A stretch of DNA of 64,000 nucleotides from Kitasatospora albolonga (GTDB lineage: Bacteria > Actinomycetota > Actinomycetes > Streptomycetales > Streptomycetaceae), in contig CP020563.1 in NCBI GenBank assembly GCA_002082585.1, forward strand, positions 5,636,001 to 5,700,000. The letters run 5' to 3'. A program made the position numbers and the translations under genes. Positions within the stretch are counted from its first letter, which is position 1. The number at the start of each line of letters is the position of its first letter. Shown here piece after piece: positions 51,585 through 61,236 of this stretch. The notes below the pieces were generated by a model that was given only the letters and a program-made list of their open reading frames with translations, had not been told where the DNA came from and made no database searches.

Positions 51585-51980
51585 TCAAGCCTTCTTGGTC
51601 TCCCAGAAGATCTTGTCGATCTCGGCGATCAGGTCCAGGGCCTTCTGGCCCGTCGCCGGGTCGTTCGAGCCCTTGGCCGCGGAGAGCGCCTTCAGGGTGT
51701 CGTTGATCAGCTGGTGCAGCTCCGGGTGCTTCTCGAAGTGCGGGGGCTTGAAGTAGTCGCTCCAGAGCACCGAGACGTGGTGCTTCGCGAGCTCGGCGCG
51801 CTGTTCCTTGATCAGGACCGCGCGGGTGCGGAAGTCCGCGTCCTCGTTGGCCTGGTACTTCTCCTGGACGGCCTTGACCGACTCGGCCTCGATACGGGCC
51901 TGGGCCGGGTCGTAGACGCCGCAGGGCAGGTCGCAGTGGGCGCTGACCTTCACCTTGGGGGCAAACAGGCGGGAAAGCAT
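51585..51980 (-). CDS. sodN: Nickel superoxide dismutase precursor
   Basis: This 131-residue precursor has a 14-residue propeptide (MLSRLFAPKVKVSA) followed by the nickel hook HCDLPCGVYD, where His1, Cys2 and Cys6 of the mature chain bind nickel. The remainder is the four-helix bundle (YQANEDADFRTRAVLIKEQR). The mature protein has 117 residues as in known SodN. It is divergent from sodX, the processing protease. ATG 51980. Confidence 0.96.
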   Translation of the reverse strand: MLSRLFAPKVKVSAHCDLPCGVYDPAQARIEAESVKAVQEKYQANEDADFRTRAVLIKEQRAELAKHHVSVLWSDYFKPPHFEKHPELHQLINDTLKALSAAKGSNDPATGQKALDLIAEIDKIFWETKKA

Positions 51981-52188
51981 GGAGCTGTCCTCCTCGTGAT
52001 CGTCTTCTCAGGTGGGACATTACTCCGTGGAGCGCCGCTTTCCGTGGCTGCCCCAGGGGCTTAGGTCAAAAGTCCGGGGTGGGAATCGGGCCGTCGGCCG
52101 AATGTACGGAGCCGCGGTACGCGCGGAGCGGCGTCCGGGGCGCGGTACGCGTTACGGTGCGGCGGAGGAGGACCGGGAGGTGGCCGAG

Positions 52189-52626
52189 ATGCCGGAGCGG
52201 GGCCGGGTGTCCGGAGGCGGGCGGGGTGCGCGGCGGCCGTGGCGGGTCGTGGAGGTGACGGGGCCTTCGATGGTGCCCACGCTCTACCACGGGGATCTGC
52301 TGCTGGTGCAGTACGGGGTGCCCGTGCGCCCCGGTGACGTGGTGATCCTGCGTCACCCCTTCCAGCAGGACCTGCTGGTGGTCAAGCGGGCGGTCGAACG
52401 GCGGCCGGGCGGCTGGTGGGTGCGGGGCGACAACACGTTCGCGGGCGGGGACAGCACGGACTACGGGGTGGTGCCCGAGGAGCTCGTGCTCGCCCGGGTG
52501 CGGGCCCGTTACCGGCCTCCGGCGAAGACGCCCAGGGGTCAGCGGTCCGCGACCGAACTGCTCGGCTGGGCGGTCTCGGCCGTGCGGCCCGTCCGGTCCG
52601 CCTCCGCCCGTTTGCGGGCCCGGTAG
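52189..52626 (+). CDS. sodX: SodX, nickel-SOD maturation signal-peptidase-like protease
   Basis: This 145-residue S26-type peptidase has catalytic Ser in VEVTGPSMVPTLYHGDLLLV and catalytic Lys in DLLVVKRAVERR, and the box VRGDNTFAGGDSTDYG. SodX is needed to remove the SodN propeptide. I chose ATG 52189 with GGGAGG at 52175; frames open upstream to 52012 but without a matching ribosome site. The last 88 bases overlap the convergent CGNR gene on the other strand. Confidence 0.9.
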   Translation: MPERGRVSGGGRGARRPWRVVEVTGPSMVPTLYHGDLLLVQYGVPVRPGDVVILRHPFQQDLLVVKRAVERRPGGWWVRGDNTFAGGDSTDYGVVPEELVLARVRARYRPPAKTPRGQRSATELLGWAVSAVRPVRSASARLRAR

Positions 52627-53159
52627 GCCGCCACGTTGGCCCGGGTCGCGCACCGGTCCGAGCAGTAGCGCCGGGAGCGGTTGGTCGAGGTGTCCAGGTA
52701 GGCGTTGCGGCACGGGGCCGCCTCGCACAGGCCCAGCCGGTCCACGCCGTGCGAGGTCAGGTGGAAGGCGAGGCCCATCGCCGCGATGGCCGTGTAGCCG
52801 GCGGTCGCGTTCGAGGGGTGGTCGGCCAGGTGCATGTGCCAGTCCGGGCGGCCGTCCTCGTCCCGTACGTCGTGGCCGGAGATCTGCGGGCTCACCGGGA
52901 ACTCCAGCAGCAGCGAGTTGAGCAGGTCCACCGCGAGCGTCTCGTCCCCGCCGTCGGCCGCCTCGAAGACCGCGCGCAGCCGCCCCCGTACGGAACGGAA
53001 ACGGGTCACGTCCGCGTCCGTCGCCCGCCGCGCCGCCTGCTGGTTGGCGCCGAACAGCTCCCGGACCGCCTCGACCGAGGTGAGGGCGTCCTTGTTACGG
53101 GCCGGCTCCTCGGTGTTGACCAGGCGCACGGCGTAGTCCGAGTAATAGGCCAGTTCCAC
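52539..53159 (-). CDS. CGNR zinc-finger regulator (ABATE domain)
   Basis: This 206-residue protein has an N-terminal ABATE helical domain (YYSDYAVRLVNTEEPARNKDALTS) and a C-terminal CGNR-type zinc finger LCEAAPCRNAYLDTSTNRSRRYCSDRCATRANVAAYRARK. These are predicted DNA-binding stress regulators. Its 3' end overlaps sodX by 88 bases, antisense. It is divergent from the methyltransferase with 88 bases between starts. Confidence 0.86.
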   Translation of the reverse strand: MELAYYSDYAVRLVNTEEPARNKDALTSVEAVRELFGANQQAARRATDADVTRFRSVRGRLRAVFEAADGGDETLAVDLLNSLLLEFPVSPQISGHDVRDEDGRPDWHMHLADHPSNATAGYTAIAAMGLAFHLTSHGVDRLGLCEAAPCRNAYLDTSTNRSRRYCSDRCATRANVAAYRARKRAEADRTGRTAETAQPSSSVADR

Positions 53160-53247
53160 TTGTAGTCCTTACCGGGTCGGTCTAGGGTCGGGGTGTCGGT
53201 CAGTGTAATGGGTGGCCGACGTTCAAGAGGCTTACTTGGAGGTTGGC

Positions 53248-54009
53248 GTGACGGAGACGGGGACGAGCACCGACTGGCGGTCCTGGCAGGAGAGCTGGGA
53301 CCGCCAGCAGGAGTGGTACATGCCCGACCGCGAGGAGCGGTTCCGGGTGATGCTGGACATGGTCGAGGCGGTCGTCGGCCCCGCGCCCCGGGTGCTCGAC
53401 CTCGCGTGCGGTACGGGAAGTATTACGGACCGGCTCCTCAAGCGGTTCCCGGACGCCACGAGCACCGGGGTCGACCTCGACCCCGCGCTCCTGGCCATAG
53501 CGCGCGGCACCTTCGAGGGCGACGACCGGGTCACCTTCGTCACCGCCGACCTCAAGGACCCGGAGTGGACGGTCCGGCTGCCGCACACCTCGTACGACGC
53601 CGTCCTCACCGCCACCGCCCTGCACTGGCTGCACAGCGAGCCGCTGGCCGCCCTGTACGGGCAGCTCGGCAGGCTCGTCCGGGACGGCGGGGTCTTCATG
53701 AACGCCGACCGCACCATCGACCCGGCCACCCCCCGGATCAACGCCGCCGAGCGCGCCCACCGGCACGCCGCCATGGACCGCGCCAAGGCCGCCGGTGCCC
53801 TGGACTGGGCCGAGTGGTGGGCGCTCGCCGCCGCGGACCCCGTACTGGCCGGGCCCACCGCCGAACGGTTCGCGATCTACGGCGAGCACGCGGACGGCGA
53901 CATGCCCTCCGCCGACTGGCACGCCCGCACCCTGCTCGCCTCCGGCTTCGGTGAGGCCCGCGCGGTCTGGGCCTCGCCCTCGGACAGCCTCGTCCTCGCC
54001 GTGAAGTAG
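53248..54009 (+). CDS. Class I SAM-dependent methyltransferase
   Basis: This 253-residue enzyme has motif [21 protein letters not shown], the acidic end of strand 2 [24 protein letters not shown] and the post-motif [12 protein letters not shown], the trans-aconitate/ubiE-like family layout. GTG 53248 has GGAGG five bases upstream; an ATG at 53212 lacks one. Acceptor unknown. A strong terminator follows. Confidence 0.85.
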   Translation: MTETGTSTDWRSWQESWDRQQEWYMPDREERFRVMLDMVEAVVGPAPRVLDLACGTGSITDRLLKRFPDATSTGVDLDPALLAIARGTFEGDDRVTFVTADLKDPEWTVRLPHTSYDAVLTATALHWLHSEPLAALYGQLGRLVRDGGVFMNADRTIDPATPRINAAERAHRHAAMDRAKAAGALDWAEWWALAAADPVLAGPTAERFAIYGEHADGDMPSADWHARTLLASGFGEARAVWASPSDSLVLAVK

Positions 54010-54024
54010 GCGGCACCACACACG

Positions 54025-54064
54025 GGAGAGGGCGGTACGGACCCGTGTCCGTACCGCCCTCTCC
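54025..54064. terminator. Bidirectional hairpin terminator
   Basis: There is a perfect 18-bp stem (GGAGAGGGCGGTACGGAC and complement) with a CCGT loop between the convergent methyltransferase and ABC ATPase genes. Confidence 0.85.
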
Positions 54065-54084
54065 TGTCGAGCCCGTCGAGCGGG

Positions 54085-54849
54085 TTACAGCACCTTCGAC
54101 AGGAACGCCTTCGTCCGGTCCTGCTGCGGGTTGGTCAGCACATCGCGCGGGTGGCCCGACTCGACCACCACACCGTCGTCCATGAAGACCAGCGCGTCAC
54201 CGACCTCGCGGGCGAAGCCCATCTCATGGGTGACGACGATCATCGTCATACCGTCCTCGGCCAGACCGCGCATGACGTCCAGGACATCGCCCACCAGCTC
54301 CGGGTCGAGCGCGGAGGTCGGCTCGTCGAAGAGCATCAGCTTCGGCTCCATCGCCAGCGCGCGGGCGATGGCGACGCGCTGCTGCTGGCCGCCGGAGAGC
54401 TGGGAGGGGTAGTTCTTCGTCTTGTCGCCGAGGCCCACCCGGTCCAGCAGCTTCTCGGCCCGGGCCCGGGCCACCGCCTTGGCCTCGCCCTTGACCTGGA
54501 TCGGGGCCTCCATGACGTTCTCGATGGCCGTCATGTGCGGGAACAGGTTGAACCGCTGGAACACCATGCCGATGTCCCGGCGCTGGAGGGCGACCTCGCT
54601 GTCCTTGAGCTCGTAGAGCTTGTCGCCCTTCTGCCGGTACCCGACCAGTTGGCCGTCGACCCAGAGCCGGCCGGCGTTGATCTGCTCCAGGTGGTTGATG
54701 CACCGCAGGAACGTCGACTTGCCGGAGCCGGACGGGCCGACCAGGCAGAACACCTCACGCGGGGCGACCTCCAGGTCGATGCCCTTGAGGATGTGGGCGG
54801 CGCCGAAGGACTTGTGGACGCCCTCGGCCTTCACCATGGGGGTGGTCAT
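54085..54849 (-). CDS. Polar amino-acid ABC transporter ATPase
   Basis: This 254-residue protein has Walker [15 protein letters not shown]-loop [13 protein letters not shown], signature [15 protein letters not shown] and Walker [15 protein letters not shown]. It matches GlnQ/GluA-type subunits for glutamate, glutamine or related amino acids. ATG 54849 overlaps the permease stop (ATGA). It is the last gene of the binding-protein, permease, ATPase operon. Confidence 0.93.
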   Translation of the reverse strand: MTTPMVKAEGVHKSFGAAHILKGIDLEVAPREVFCLVGPSGSGKSTFLRCINHLEQINAGRLWVDGQLVGYRQKGDKLYELKDSEVALQRRDIGMVFQRFNLFPHMTAIENVMEAPIQVKGEAKAVARARAEKLLDRVGLGDKTKNYPSQLSGGQQQRVAIARALAMEPKLMLFDEPTSALDPELVGDVLDVMRGLAEDGMTMIVVTHEMGFAREVGDALVFMDDGVVVESGHPRDVLTNPQQDRTKAFLSKVL

Positions 54850-55814
54850 GCGGAGACACCTCCGGAGGGCCGGTTGCTGAACGAGGCGAGGTTGACCTTG
54901 ACGCGCTGCCACGGGGTGAGCGGCAGCGAGCGCAGGGAGCCCCGGGCGTAGCGGCGCTCCAGGTAGTACTGGCCGACGCTGAACACGCTGGTCATCACGA
55001 TGTACCAGATGGACGCGACGAACAGCATCTCCATCACCGCGTACGACGTGGAGCCGATCTGCGAGGTGGAGCGGAGCAGCTCGTTGTACGTCACCGCGTA
55101 GACCAGCGAGGACGTCTTGAGCATGTTGATGAACTCGTTGCCGGTCGGCGGGATGATCACCCGCAGCGCCTGCGGCAGGACCACCCGGCGCATGGTCTTC
55201 GCCTGGGTCATGCCGAGCGCGTGGGACGCCTCGGTCTGGCCCTCGTCGACCGACTGGATACCGGCGCGGCAGATCTCCGCCATGTAGGCGGCCTCGTTCA
55301 GCGCGAGCCCCAGCAGGGCGCACATGAACGGGGTCATGACGTCCGTCATCTCGTCCTTGTAGATGAACGGGATGTTCAGGATCGGGAAGATCAGCGCCAG
55401 GTTGAACCAGAGCAGCAGCTGTACGTAGACGGGGGTGCCCCGGAAGAACCAGATGTACAGCCAGGCGACCCAGCTGGTGACCGGGTTCTTCGAGAGGCGC
55501 ATCACGGCCAGGATCACACCGAGGACCACGCCGAGCACCATCGCGAGGACGCTGATCAGCACGGTGCGTCCGGCCCCGGCGAGGACCGTGCTGTCGAACA
55601 GCTTGTCGCCCACCGCGTGCCACTGGATGTTGCCCTGCGAGAAGGCGTACACGAGCGCGGCGAGGAGGCCGAGGACGACGACACCGCTGATCCAGCGGCC
55701 GACATGCCGGACAGGGATGGCCTTGATGTTCTCCGGGGCCGTGGTGGAGCCCTTGGAGACGGACACCGGTCCGGCCGGTGAGGCGGCGGGTGTCTTGTCG
55801 AACTTGTCAGTCAT
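54846..55814 (-). CDS. Polar amino-acid ABC transporter permease
   Basis: This 322-residue permease of the HisM family has five or six membrane helices, the EAA-loop [27 protein letters not shown], and [15 protein letters not shown]. It has about 40 extra polar N-terminal residues. The operon has one permease, so it probably works as a homodimer, unlike gluABCD, which has two. Confidence 0.92.
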   Translation of the reverse strand: MTDKFDKTPAASPAGPVSVSKGSTTAPENIKAIPVRHVGRWISGVVVLGLLAALVYAFSQGNIQWHAVGDKLFDSTVLAGAGRTVLISVLAMVLGVVLGVILAVMRLSKNPVTSWVAWLYIWFFRGTPVYVQLLLWFNLALIFPILNIPFIYKDEMTDVMTPFMCALLGLALNEAAYMAEICRAGIQSVDEGQTEASHALGMTQAKTMRRVVLPQALRVIIPPTGNEFINMLKTSSLVYAVTYNELLRSTSQIGSTSYAVMEMLFVASIWYIVMTSVFSVGQYYLERRYARGSLRSLPLTPWQRVKVNLASFSNRPSGGVSA

Positions 55815-55842
55815 GGTGACTGCCCTTCAGTGAAGCGTCCGG

Positions 55843-56805
55843 TCACTTGCCGCCGTTGATGGCGGCCTTGTCGATCGCTCCCGTGCCGGCGCCCCACTTG
55901 TCGAGCACCTTCTGGTACGAACCGTCGGCGATGATCGCGTCGACGGCCTCCTTCAGGGCGTCCCGCAGCCCGGTGTTGTCCTTCTTGACGGCGATCCCGA
56001 ACGGGCCCGCGTCGATCTGCTCGCCGACGACCTCGAAGGCGTTGCCCCCGTCGGCCTTGCGGGCCAGGTCGACCGCGACCGGGTAGTCGTTGACCCCGGC
56101 GACCGCACCGCCGGACTTGACCCGGGTCTGGGCCTCGGTGTCGTTCTCGAACGACTCGATCTTGATGGCCTTCTCGCCGCCGTCCGTACACGCCTTGGAC
56201 TGCTTCTTGAGGGCCTCTTCGTAGGTCGTGCCGCGCTGCACGGAGGCGGTCTTCCCGCAGAGGTCCTCGATGGACTTGATGTTCTGCGGGTTGCCCTTCT
56301 TCGTGTACACGGCGGTGCCCGCGAGGAAGTAGTCGACGAAGTCGACACCCGGACCCAGCTTCTTGCCGGAGTCGTCCAGGCCCTCCTGGCGCTGCTTGTT
56401 GTCCGTGATGGACGACATGGCGATGTCGTGGCGGCCGGAGTTCAGGGCGGTGATCAGCCCGTCGAAGTTGCCGGAGGTGAACGTGAACTCGACACCGAGC
56501 TTCTTGCCGAGCTCCGCGGCGATGTCGGGGTCGACGCCCACGATCTTGCCGTTCTCGACGGACTCCATCGGGGCGTACTCGGCGTTCGTGCCGACCTTGA
56601 TGACACCCGACTTCTGGTACTTCTCCGGCAGCTTCGAGAAGAGCGGGGCACCGGCCTTGGTGGCGGTGCTGTCGCCGCTCCCCGCGGACGCGCTGTCGGT
56701 CTGGTCGCCACAGGCGGTGAGCAGCAGGGTGCCGGCGACCGCGATGGCGCCGACCGCCGCAATCCGGGACTTGGCGGTCTTGCGACGCGTGATGCTTGCG
56801 GTCAT
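55843..56805 (-). CDS. Polar amino-acid ABC transporter substrate-binding lipoprotein
   Basis: This 320-residue family 3 solute-binding protein has the lipobox LLLTACGDQ after a twin-basic signal, GVIKVGTNAEYAPMESVE, VGVDPDIAAELGKKLGVEFTF and GRHDIAMSSITDNKQRQE. It delivers an amino acid, perhaps acidic, to the permease. ATG 56805 with GGAGGTTCC upstream. It heads the operon and starts 28 bases before the permease gene at its 3' end. Confidence 0.92.
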   Translation of the reverse strand: MTASITRRKTAKSRIAAVGAIAVAGTLLLTACGDQTDSASAGSGDSTATKAGAPLFSKLPEKYQKSGVIKVGTNAEYAPMESVENGKIVGVDPDIAAELGKKLGVEFTFTSGNFDGLITALNSGRHDIAMSSITDNKQRQEGLDDSGKKLGPGVDFVDYFLAGTAVYTKKGNPQNIKSIEDLCGKTASVQRGTTYEEALKKQSKACTDGGEKAIKIESFENDTEAQTRVKSGGAVAGVNDYPVAVDLARKADGGNAFEVVGEQIDAGPFGIAVKKDNTGLRDALKEAVDAIIADGSYQKVLDKWGAGTGAIDKAAINGGK

Positions 56806-57342
56806 GTCGGGAACCTCCGGCAGGTGAGGGATGAAAGAGAGAGTGGGGGGCTTTCAGGAGGCTTGGCACGCACCTTCGAGTGTCGGCACCTCGTTTGATG
56901 ACGGCATCCTGCCATTCGGACCAGCCGATTCAGGGGCCCAGTCATGTCAAAATCGGATAACGGGCAACACCCGAACTCGCGTGACCGATAGGTCTGGACC
57001 GGACCTTCTGTGGTGAACCGTCCCCAGCGCCGAAGAATCTTCGGTGGACCTGGCGCATCGGACGGCATTTGTGCCGGTTTGCCGACTTGTCCAGATATTC
57101 GACTATGAGTCACGTCACCGCATCGGAATGGACTCGTGCGTAACAGGGTTGGTCCGGTAAGAAAGACGTTTACACCCCTCATCCGGGGCTCAGGGCGCGT
57201 GTGCGGCGCGCCCGCGCGTACGTACCTCTCCCTGCCGGGGCGGGCCAACCGCCCAGTGCGGGGCACGTACGCGGTGCCCGCCCACCCCTCCTCAACCAGG
57301 AGTGGCCACCCTCAAACGATGAAGACTTAAGGGGTCAACACC
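56806..57342. other. 537-base divergent intergenic region
   Basis: No credible gene is seen. On the minus strand a TTGACA hexamer (56945-56950) is present but without a clear -10. A weak dre-like ATAGGTCTGGACCGGA lies at 56988-57003. On the plus strand the malic-enzyme ribosome site AAGGGG is at 57329. Confidence 0.5.
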
Positions 57343-58590
57343 ATGGCAGCGGAGATCGTCAATCCTCGCAGCGACAGCACTACCGACAGTGACATCCGGC
57401 GCGTGAGCGCGACGGATGCGGAGACCGGGGCCGACGAGCCCTTCGATCCGGCCTTCGCCCTCCACCGGGGAGGGAAGATGGCCGTGCAGTCCACCGTCCC
57501 GATCCGGGACAAGGACGACCTTTCCCTGGCCTACACGCCCGGCGTGGCGAAGGTGTGCAGCGCCATCGCCGACAACCCCGAGCTCGTCCACGACTACACC
57601 TGGAAGTCCCAGGTCGTGGCCGTCGTGACGGACGGCACCGCCGTGCTCGGCCTCGGTGACATCGGGCCCGAGGCGTCCCTCCCCGTGATGGAGGGCAAGG
57701 CCATCCTCTTCAAGCAGTTCGGCGGCGTGGACGCGGTGCCGATCGCGCTCGCGACCACCGACGCCGACGAGATCGTCGACACCGTCGTCCGGCTCGCCCC
57801 CTCCTTCGGCGGGGTCAACCTGGAGGACATCTCGGCGCCCCGGTGCTTCGAGATCGAGCGCAAGCTCCAGGAGCGGTTGGACATCCCGGTCTTCCACGAC
57901 GACCAGCACGGCACCGCCGTCGTCACCCTTGCCGCCCTGCGCAACGCCGCCAAGCTCTCCGGGCGGACGCTCGGCGATCTGCGCGGCGTGATCTCCGGCG
58001 CGGGCGCGGCGGGCGTGGCCATCGCCAAGTTCCTGCTGGAGGCCGGTATCGGCGATGTCGCCGTGGCCGACCGCAAGGGCATCGTCAGCCGGGACCGGGA
58101 CGACCTGACCGAGGTCAAGCGCGAGCTGGCCGAGCTCACCAACCGGGCCGGGATCTCCGGTTCGCTGGAGAAGGCGCTCGCCGGCGCGGACGTCTTCATC
58201 GGTGTCTCCGGCGGTACGGTCCCGGAGGCGGCGGTGGCGTCGATGGCGCCGGGCGCGTACGTCTTCGCCATGGCCAACCCGAACCCGGAGGTCCACCCCG
58301 AGATCGCGCACAAGTACGCGGCCGTGGTGGCGACCGGGCGCTCGGACTTCCCGAACCAGATCAACAACGTGCTGGCCTTCCCCGGCATCTTCGCGGGGGC
58401 GCTCCAGGTGCGGGCCTCCCGGATCACGGAGGGCATGAAGATCGCCGCGGCGAACGCGCTGGCGGACGTGGTCGGCGATGAGCTGGCCGCCGACTACGTG
58501 ATCCCGTCGCCGTTCGACGAGCGGGTCGCGCCCGCGGTCACCGCCGCGGTGGCCGCCGCCGCGCGGGCCGAGGGCGTGGCCCGGCGCTGA
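57343..58590 (+). CDS. Malic enzyme (NAD(P)-dependent, decarboxylating)
   Basis: This 415-residue short bacterial malic enzyme converts malate to pyruvate and CO2. It contains the catalytic Tyr/Lys region SLAYTPGVAKVC and LGLGDIGPEASLPVMEGKAILFK, the metal-binding PVFHDDQHGTAVVTLAAL, and the Rossmann GAGAAGVAIAKFLLEAG. The N-terminal 40 residues are an added polar segment. No PTA domain is fused, unlike MaeB. ATG 57343 with AAGGGG eight bases upstream. It is terminated by an intrinsic hairpin. Confidence 0.94.
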   Translation: MAAEIVNPRSDSTTDSDIRRVSATDAETGADEPFDPAFALHRGGKMAVQSTVPIRDKDDLSLAYTPGVAKVCSAIADNPELVHDYTWKSQVVAVVTDGTAVLGLGDIGPEASLPVMEGKAILFKQFGGVDAVPIALATTDADEIVDTVVRLAPSFGGVNLEDISAPRCFEIERKLQERLDIPVFHDDQHGTAVVTLAALRNAAKLSGRTLGDLRGVISGAGAAGVAIAKFLLEAGIGDVAVADRKGIVSRDRDDLTEVKRELAELTNRAGISGSLEKALAGADVFIGVSGGTVPEAAVASMAPGAYVFAMANPNPEVHPEIAHKYAAVVATGRSDFPNQINNVLAFPGIFAGALQVRASRITEGMKIAAANALADVVGDELAADYVIPSPFDERVAPAVTAAVAAAARAEGVARR

Positions 58591-58644
58591 TGCCGCGCGG
58601 GTGCGGGTGACGCATGTGCGGGTGACGCGTGTGCGTTCGGTGGT

Positions 58645-58686
58645 GGGCGGGGCCTGTCGGTACGGGCCCCGCCCCCCCCTTTTTTC
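58645..58686 (+). terminator. Intrinsic terminator after malic enzyme
   Basis: A GGGCGGGGCC / GGCCCCGCCC stem with 10-base loop is followed by CCCCC and then TTTTTT, one of the few T-tailed terminators in the window. Confidence 0.85.
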
Positions 58687-58762
58687 GGCCCCGGAGCGCC
58701 GGGGGACAGGCACTTGGTGTGCGTCACACACGGATGCGGTTACGCCGTCGCCCCGCCCCGCC

Positions 58763-58768
58763 TATCGT
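58763..58768 (+). promoter_or_regulatory. -10 element for leaderless oxidoreductase mRNA
   Basis: TATCGT stands 6 bases before ATG 58775 and no Shine-Dalgarno is present. Confidence 0.5.
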
Positions 58769-58774
58769 CTAGCC

Positions 58775-59743
58775 ATGTTCGCCGCCTACGCAGCCCGCAT
58801 CGACCCCGACCGGCCCCTCGACGGCCTCGAGCTGGGCGAGCGCCCGGCCCCCGAGGCGCGTCCGGGGTGGAGCACCGTCACCGTCCGGGCGGCCTCCCTC
58901 AACCACCACGACCTCTGGTCGCTGCGGGGCGTGGGGCTCTCGCAGGACCGGCTGCCGATGATCCTCGGCTGTGACGCCGCCGGTGTCGACGAGTACGGCA
59001 ACGAGGTCGTCCTGCACTCCGTGATCGGGCAGTCCGGGCACGGGGTGGGGCCCGAGGAGCCGCGCTCCATCCTCACCGAGCGCTACCAGGGCACCTTCGC
59101 CGAACAGGTCACCGTGCCCACCTGGAACGTGCTGCCCAAGCCGAAGGAGCTCACCTTCGAGGAGGCCGCCTGTCTGCCGACCGCCTGGCTCACCGCGTAC
59201 CGCATGCTCTTCACCAACGCCGGGGTGCGGCCGGGGGACTCCGTGCTCGTCCAGGGCGCGGGCGGCGGGGTCGCCACCGCCGCGATCGTGCTCGGGAAGG
59301 CCGCCGGGCTCCGGGTCTACGCCACCAGCCGCGACGAGACCCGGCGCAAGCGGGCGGTGGAGCTGGGCGCGCTGGAGGCGTACGAGCCCGGGGCGCGGCT
59401 CCCGCAGCGGGTGGACGCCGTCATCGAGACCGTCGGGGCCGCCACCTGGTCCCACTCCGTCAAGTCCCTGCGGCCCGGCGGCACCCTCGTCATCTCCGGG
59501 GCCACCAGCGGCGACCGGCCCTCGCACGCCGAGCTGACCCGGATCTTCTTCCTGGAGCTGAAGGTCGTCGGCTCCACGATGGGGACCAAGGACGAGCTGG
59601 AGGACCTGCTCGCGTTCTGCGCCACCACCGGGGTGCGGCCCGTCATCGACGAGGTGCTGCCGCTGGACCGGGCCCGTGAGGGGTTCCAGCGGCTGGCCGA
59701 CGGGGAGCAGTTCGGCAAGATCGTGCTCCGGCCGACGGAGTAG
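58775..59743 (+). CDS. Zinc-independent alcohol dehydrogenase/quinone oxidoreductase-like
   Basis: This 322-residue MDR-superfamily enzyme has the GroES-like half with SLNHHDLWSLRGVG (no catalytic Cys), GCDAAGVDEYGN, and an NADPH Rossmann fold VLVQGAGGGVATAAIVLGKAAG. Lack of zinc ligands suggests quinone-reductase-type activity. It appears leaderless. ATG 58775 follows a terminator, so it is a separate unit. Confidence 0.87.
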   Translation: MFAAYAARIDPDRPLDGLELGERPAPEARPGWSTVTVRAASLNHHDLWSLRGVGLSQDRLPMILGCDAAGVDEYGNEVVLHSVIGQSGHGVGPEEPRSILTERYQGTFAEQVTVPTWNVLPKPKELTFEEAACLPTAWLTAYRMLFTNAGVRPGDSVLVQGAGGGVATAAIVLGKAAGLRVYATSRDETRRKRAVELGALEAYEPGARLPQRVDAVIETVGAATWSHSVKSLRPGGTLVISGATSGDRPSHAELTRIFFLELKVVGSTMGTKDELEDLLAFCATTGVRPVIDEVLPLDRAREGFQRLADGEQFGKIVLRPTE

Positions 59744-59799
59744 CTCCACAGAAGTCGTCACCACCCCATACTTGAATAAGTGTCAGCTTTGCTGATGGG

Positions 59800-61236
59800 A
59801 TGCCGCCCATGCGTATGGGCAGAGCACTCATAGCACTTGTCGTCGCGTCCGTCCTCGCGGCGGGGGCCCTCGCTCCCGCCGCGACGGCCGACCCCGCACC
59901 CGCCCCCGTCTCCCCGGCCTCGTACGAACGCTCCATCCCGCCCCTCACCGACAGCCGGGGCCGCACCCTCACCCTGCGCGGCTGGAACGTCGAGGACAAG
60001 GCGAACCGGGGCGAGGCCGCGCTCAGCGCCATCACCGAACGCCACTTCCGCGACCTGCGGGCGAACGGGTTCAACTTCGCCCGGCTGCTGGTCTTCTGGG
60101 ACGACCTGGAGCCCCGGCGCGGCCAGTACAGCGCGCGCTACCTGGGCAAGATCGAACGCATCCTGGACTGGGCGCGCAAGCACCGCATCCATGTCCTCAT
60201 CGACGCCCACCAGGACGTCTTCGGGCCCGCGTTCGGGCACCGGGGCATCCCGGAGTGGGCCACCCGGACCGACGGGCTGCCGTTCACCCCGAACCCCGAC
60301 GACTGGTTCTCGGAGTACTTCGAACCCGCCGTCCAGCGGGCCTTCACCCACCTCTACGAGGACCCCGACCTGCGACGCGCCCAGGCCGCCATGTGGCAGG
60401 TCCTCGCGGAGCGCTTCCGCGACCACCCGGCCGTCATCGGCTACGACCTGATCAACGAGCCGATGGGGGAGCTGCGCGAGGGCGAGGACCTGGCGACCGC
60501 CGCCCGCCGCATCGAGGCCGAGCACCTCACCCCGATGTACAACCGGCTCGCCCGCGCCGTCCGCGCCAAGGACCGCTCCACCTGGCTCTTCGTCGAGCCG
60601 ACGCCGATCGTCGGCGAGGGCGTGCCCACCGGTCTCGGCCGTATCCACGACAGCCGGACCGTGTACGCCCCGCACTTCTACAACACCGCCATGGAGGCGG
60701 GCGCCGACTACGACCCGGACGCGGGCTGGATCGAGGCGTACGAGGCCGCCGTCACCGCCTACCCGGCCCGCCACCGGATGCCCGTGGTCGTCGGGGAGTG
60801 GGGGCCGCTGAACAACTCCCTCCCGAACATGGGCCGTTTCTACCGCGAGGCCGTGGCCTCCCTGAACCGCTACAGCTCCGGCTGGGCGGGGTACGTCTGG
60901 TGCTACGGCGGCGGCTACTGCGCGGTGGACGAGCGGGGCCGCTTCCGTACGAACAAGGAGCAGACGGCGACCCCGTACGCCCCCGCCGTCGCGGGCACGG
61001 TCCGCTCCGACACGTACGACGCCACCACCCGCTCCTACCGCCTCGCCTACCGGGCCGCCGCCCGCCCCGGCACCACGGAGCTCTCCCTCCCGCCCTCGTC
61101 CCGGGGCTGGCGGGTCTCGGTGGCGGGCCCGGCCCGGGTTCTCGGCCGGGCGCCGCACGGGGGCCGGCTGACCGTGCTGGCGTGGCCCGGGGCGGAGGTG
61201 GTGGTGACGGTCCGGGAAACTGGCCCGTATGGATGA
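59800..61236 (+). CDS. Secreted GH5 endoglycoceramidase-like hydrolase
   Basis: This 478-residue secreted enzyme has a signal peptide (MGRALIALVVASVLAAGALA, cleavage near ATA-DPA), then a GH5 barrel with RGWNVEDKANRGE, GFNFARLLVFWDDLEP, the acid/base Glu of YDLINEPMGE and the nucleophile Glu of VVVGEWGPLN. A C-terminal beta-sandwich of about 90 residues resembles endoglycoceramidases. It would release sugars from glycolipids such as glycosphingolipids. The exact start is uncertain (ATG 59800, 59809 or 59815). It overlaps the next gene by 8 bases. Confidence 0.87.
   Translation: MPPMRMGRALIALVVASVLAAGALAPAATADPAPAPVSPASYERSIPPLTDSRGRTLTLRGWNVEDKANRGEAALSAITERHFRDLRANGFNFARLLVFWDDLEPRRGQYSARYLGKIERILDWARKHRIHVLIDAHQDVFGPAFGHRGIPEWATRTDGLPFTPNPDDWFSEYFEPAVQRAFTHLYEDPDLRRAQAAMWQVLAERFRDHPAVIGYDLINEPMGELREGEDLATAARRIEAEHLTPMYNRLARAVRAKDRSTWLFVEPTPIVGEGVPTGLGRIHDSRTVYAPHFYNTAMEAGADYDPDAGWIEAYEAAVTAYPARHRMPVVVGEWGPLNNSLPNMGRFYREAVASLNRYSSGWAGYVWCYGGGYCAVDERGRFRTNKEQTATPYAPAVAGTVRSDTYDATTRSYRLAYRAAARPGTTELSLPPSSRGWRVSVAGPARVLGRAPHGGRLTVLAWPGAEVVVTVRETGPYG

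Noticed and set aside
53168..53183. GGTCTAGGGTC near the methyltransferase start as a DasR site
   Set aside because: Only the left half of the dre core is present; the right half GACCA is missing.
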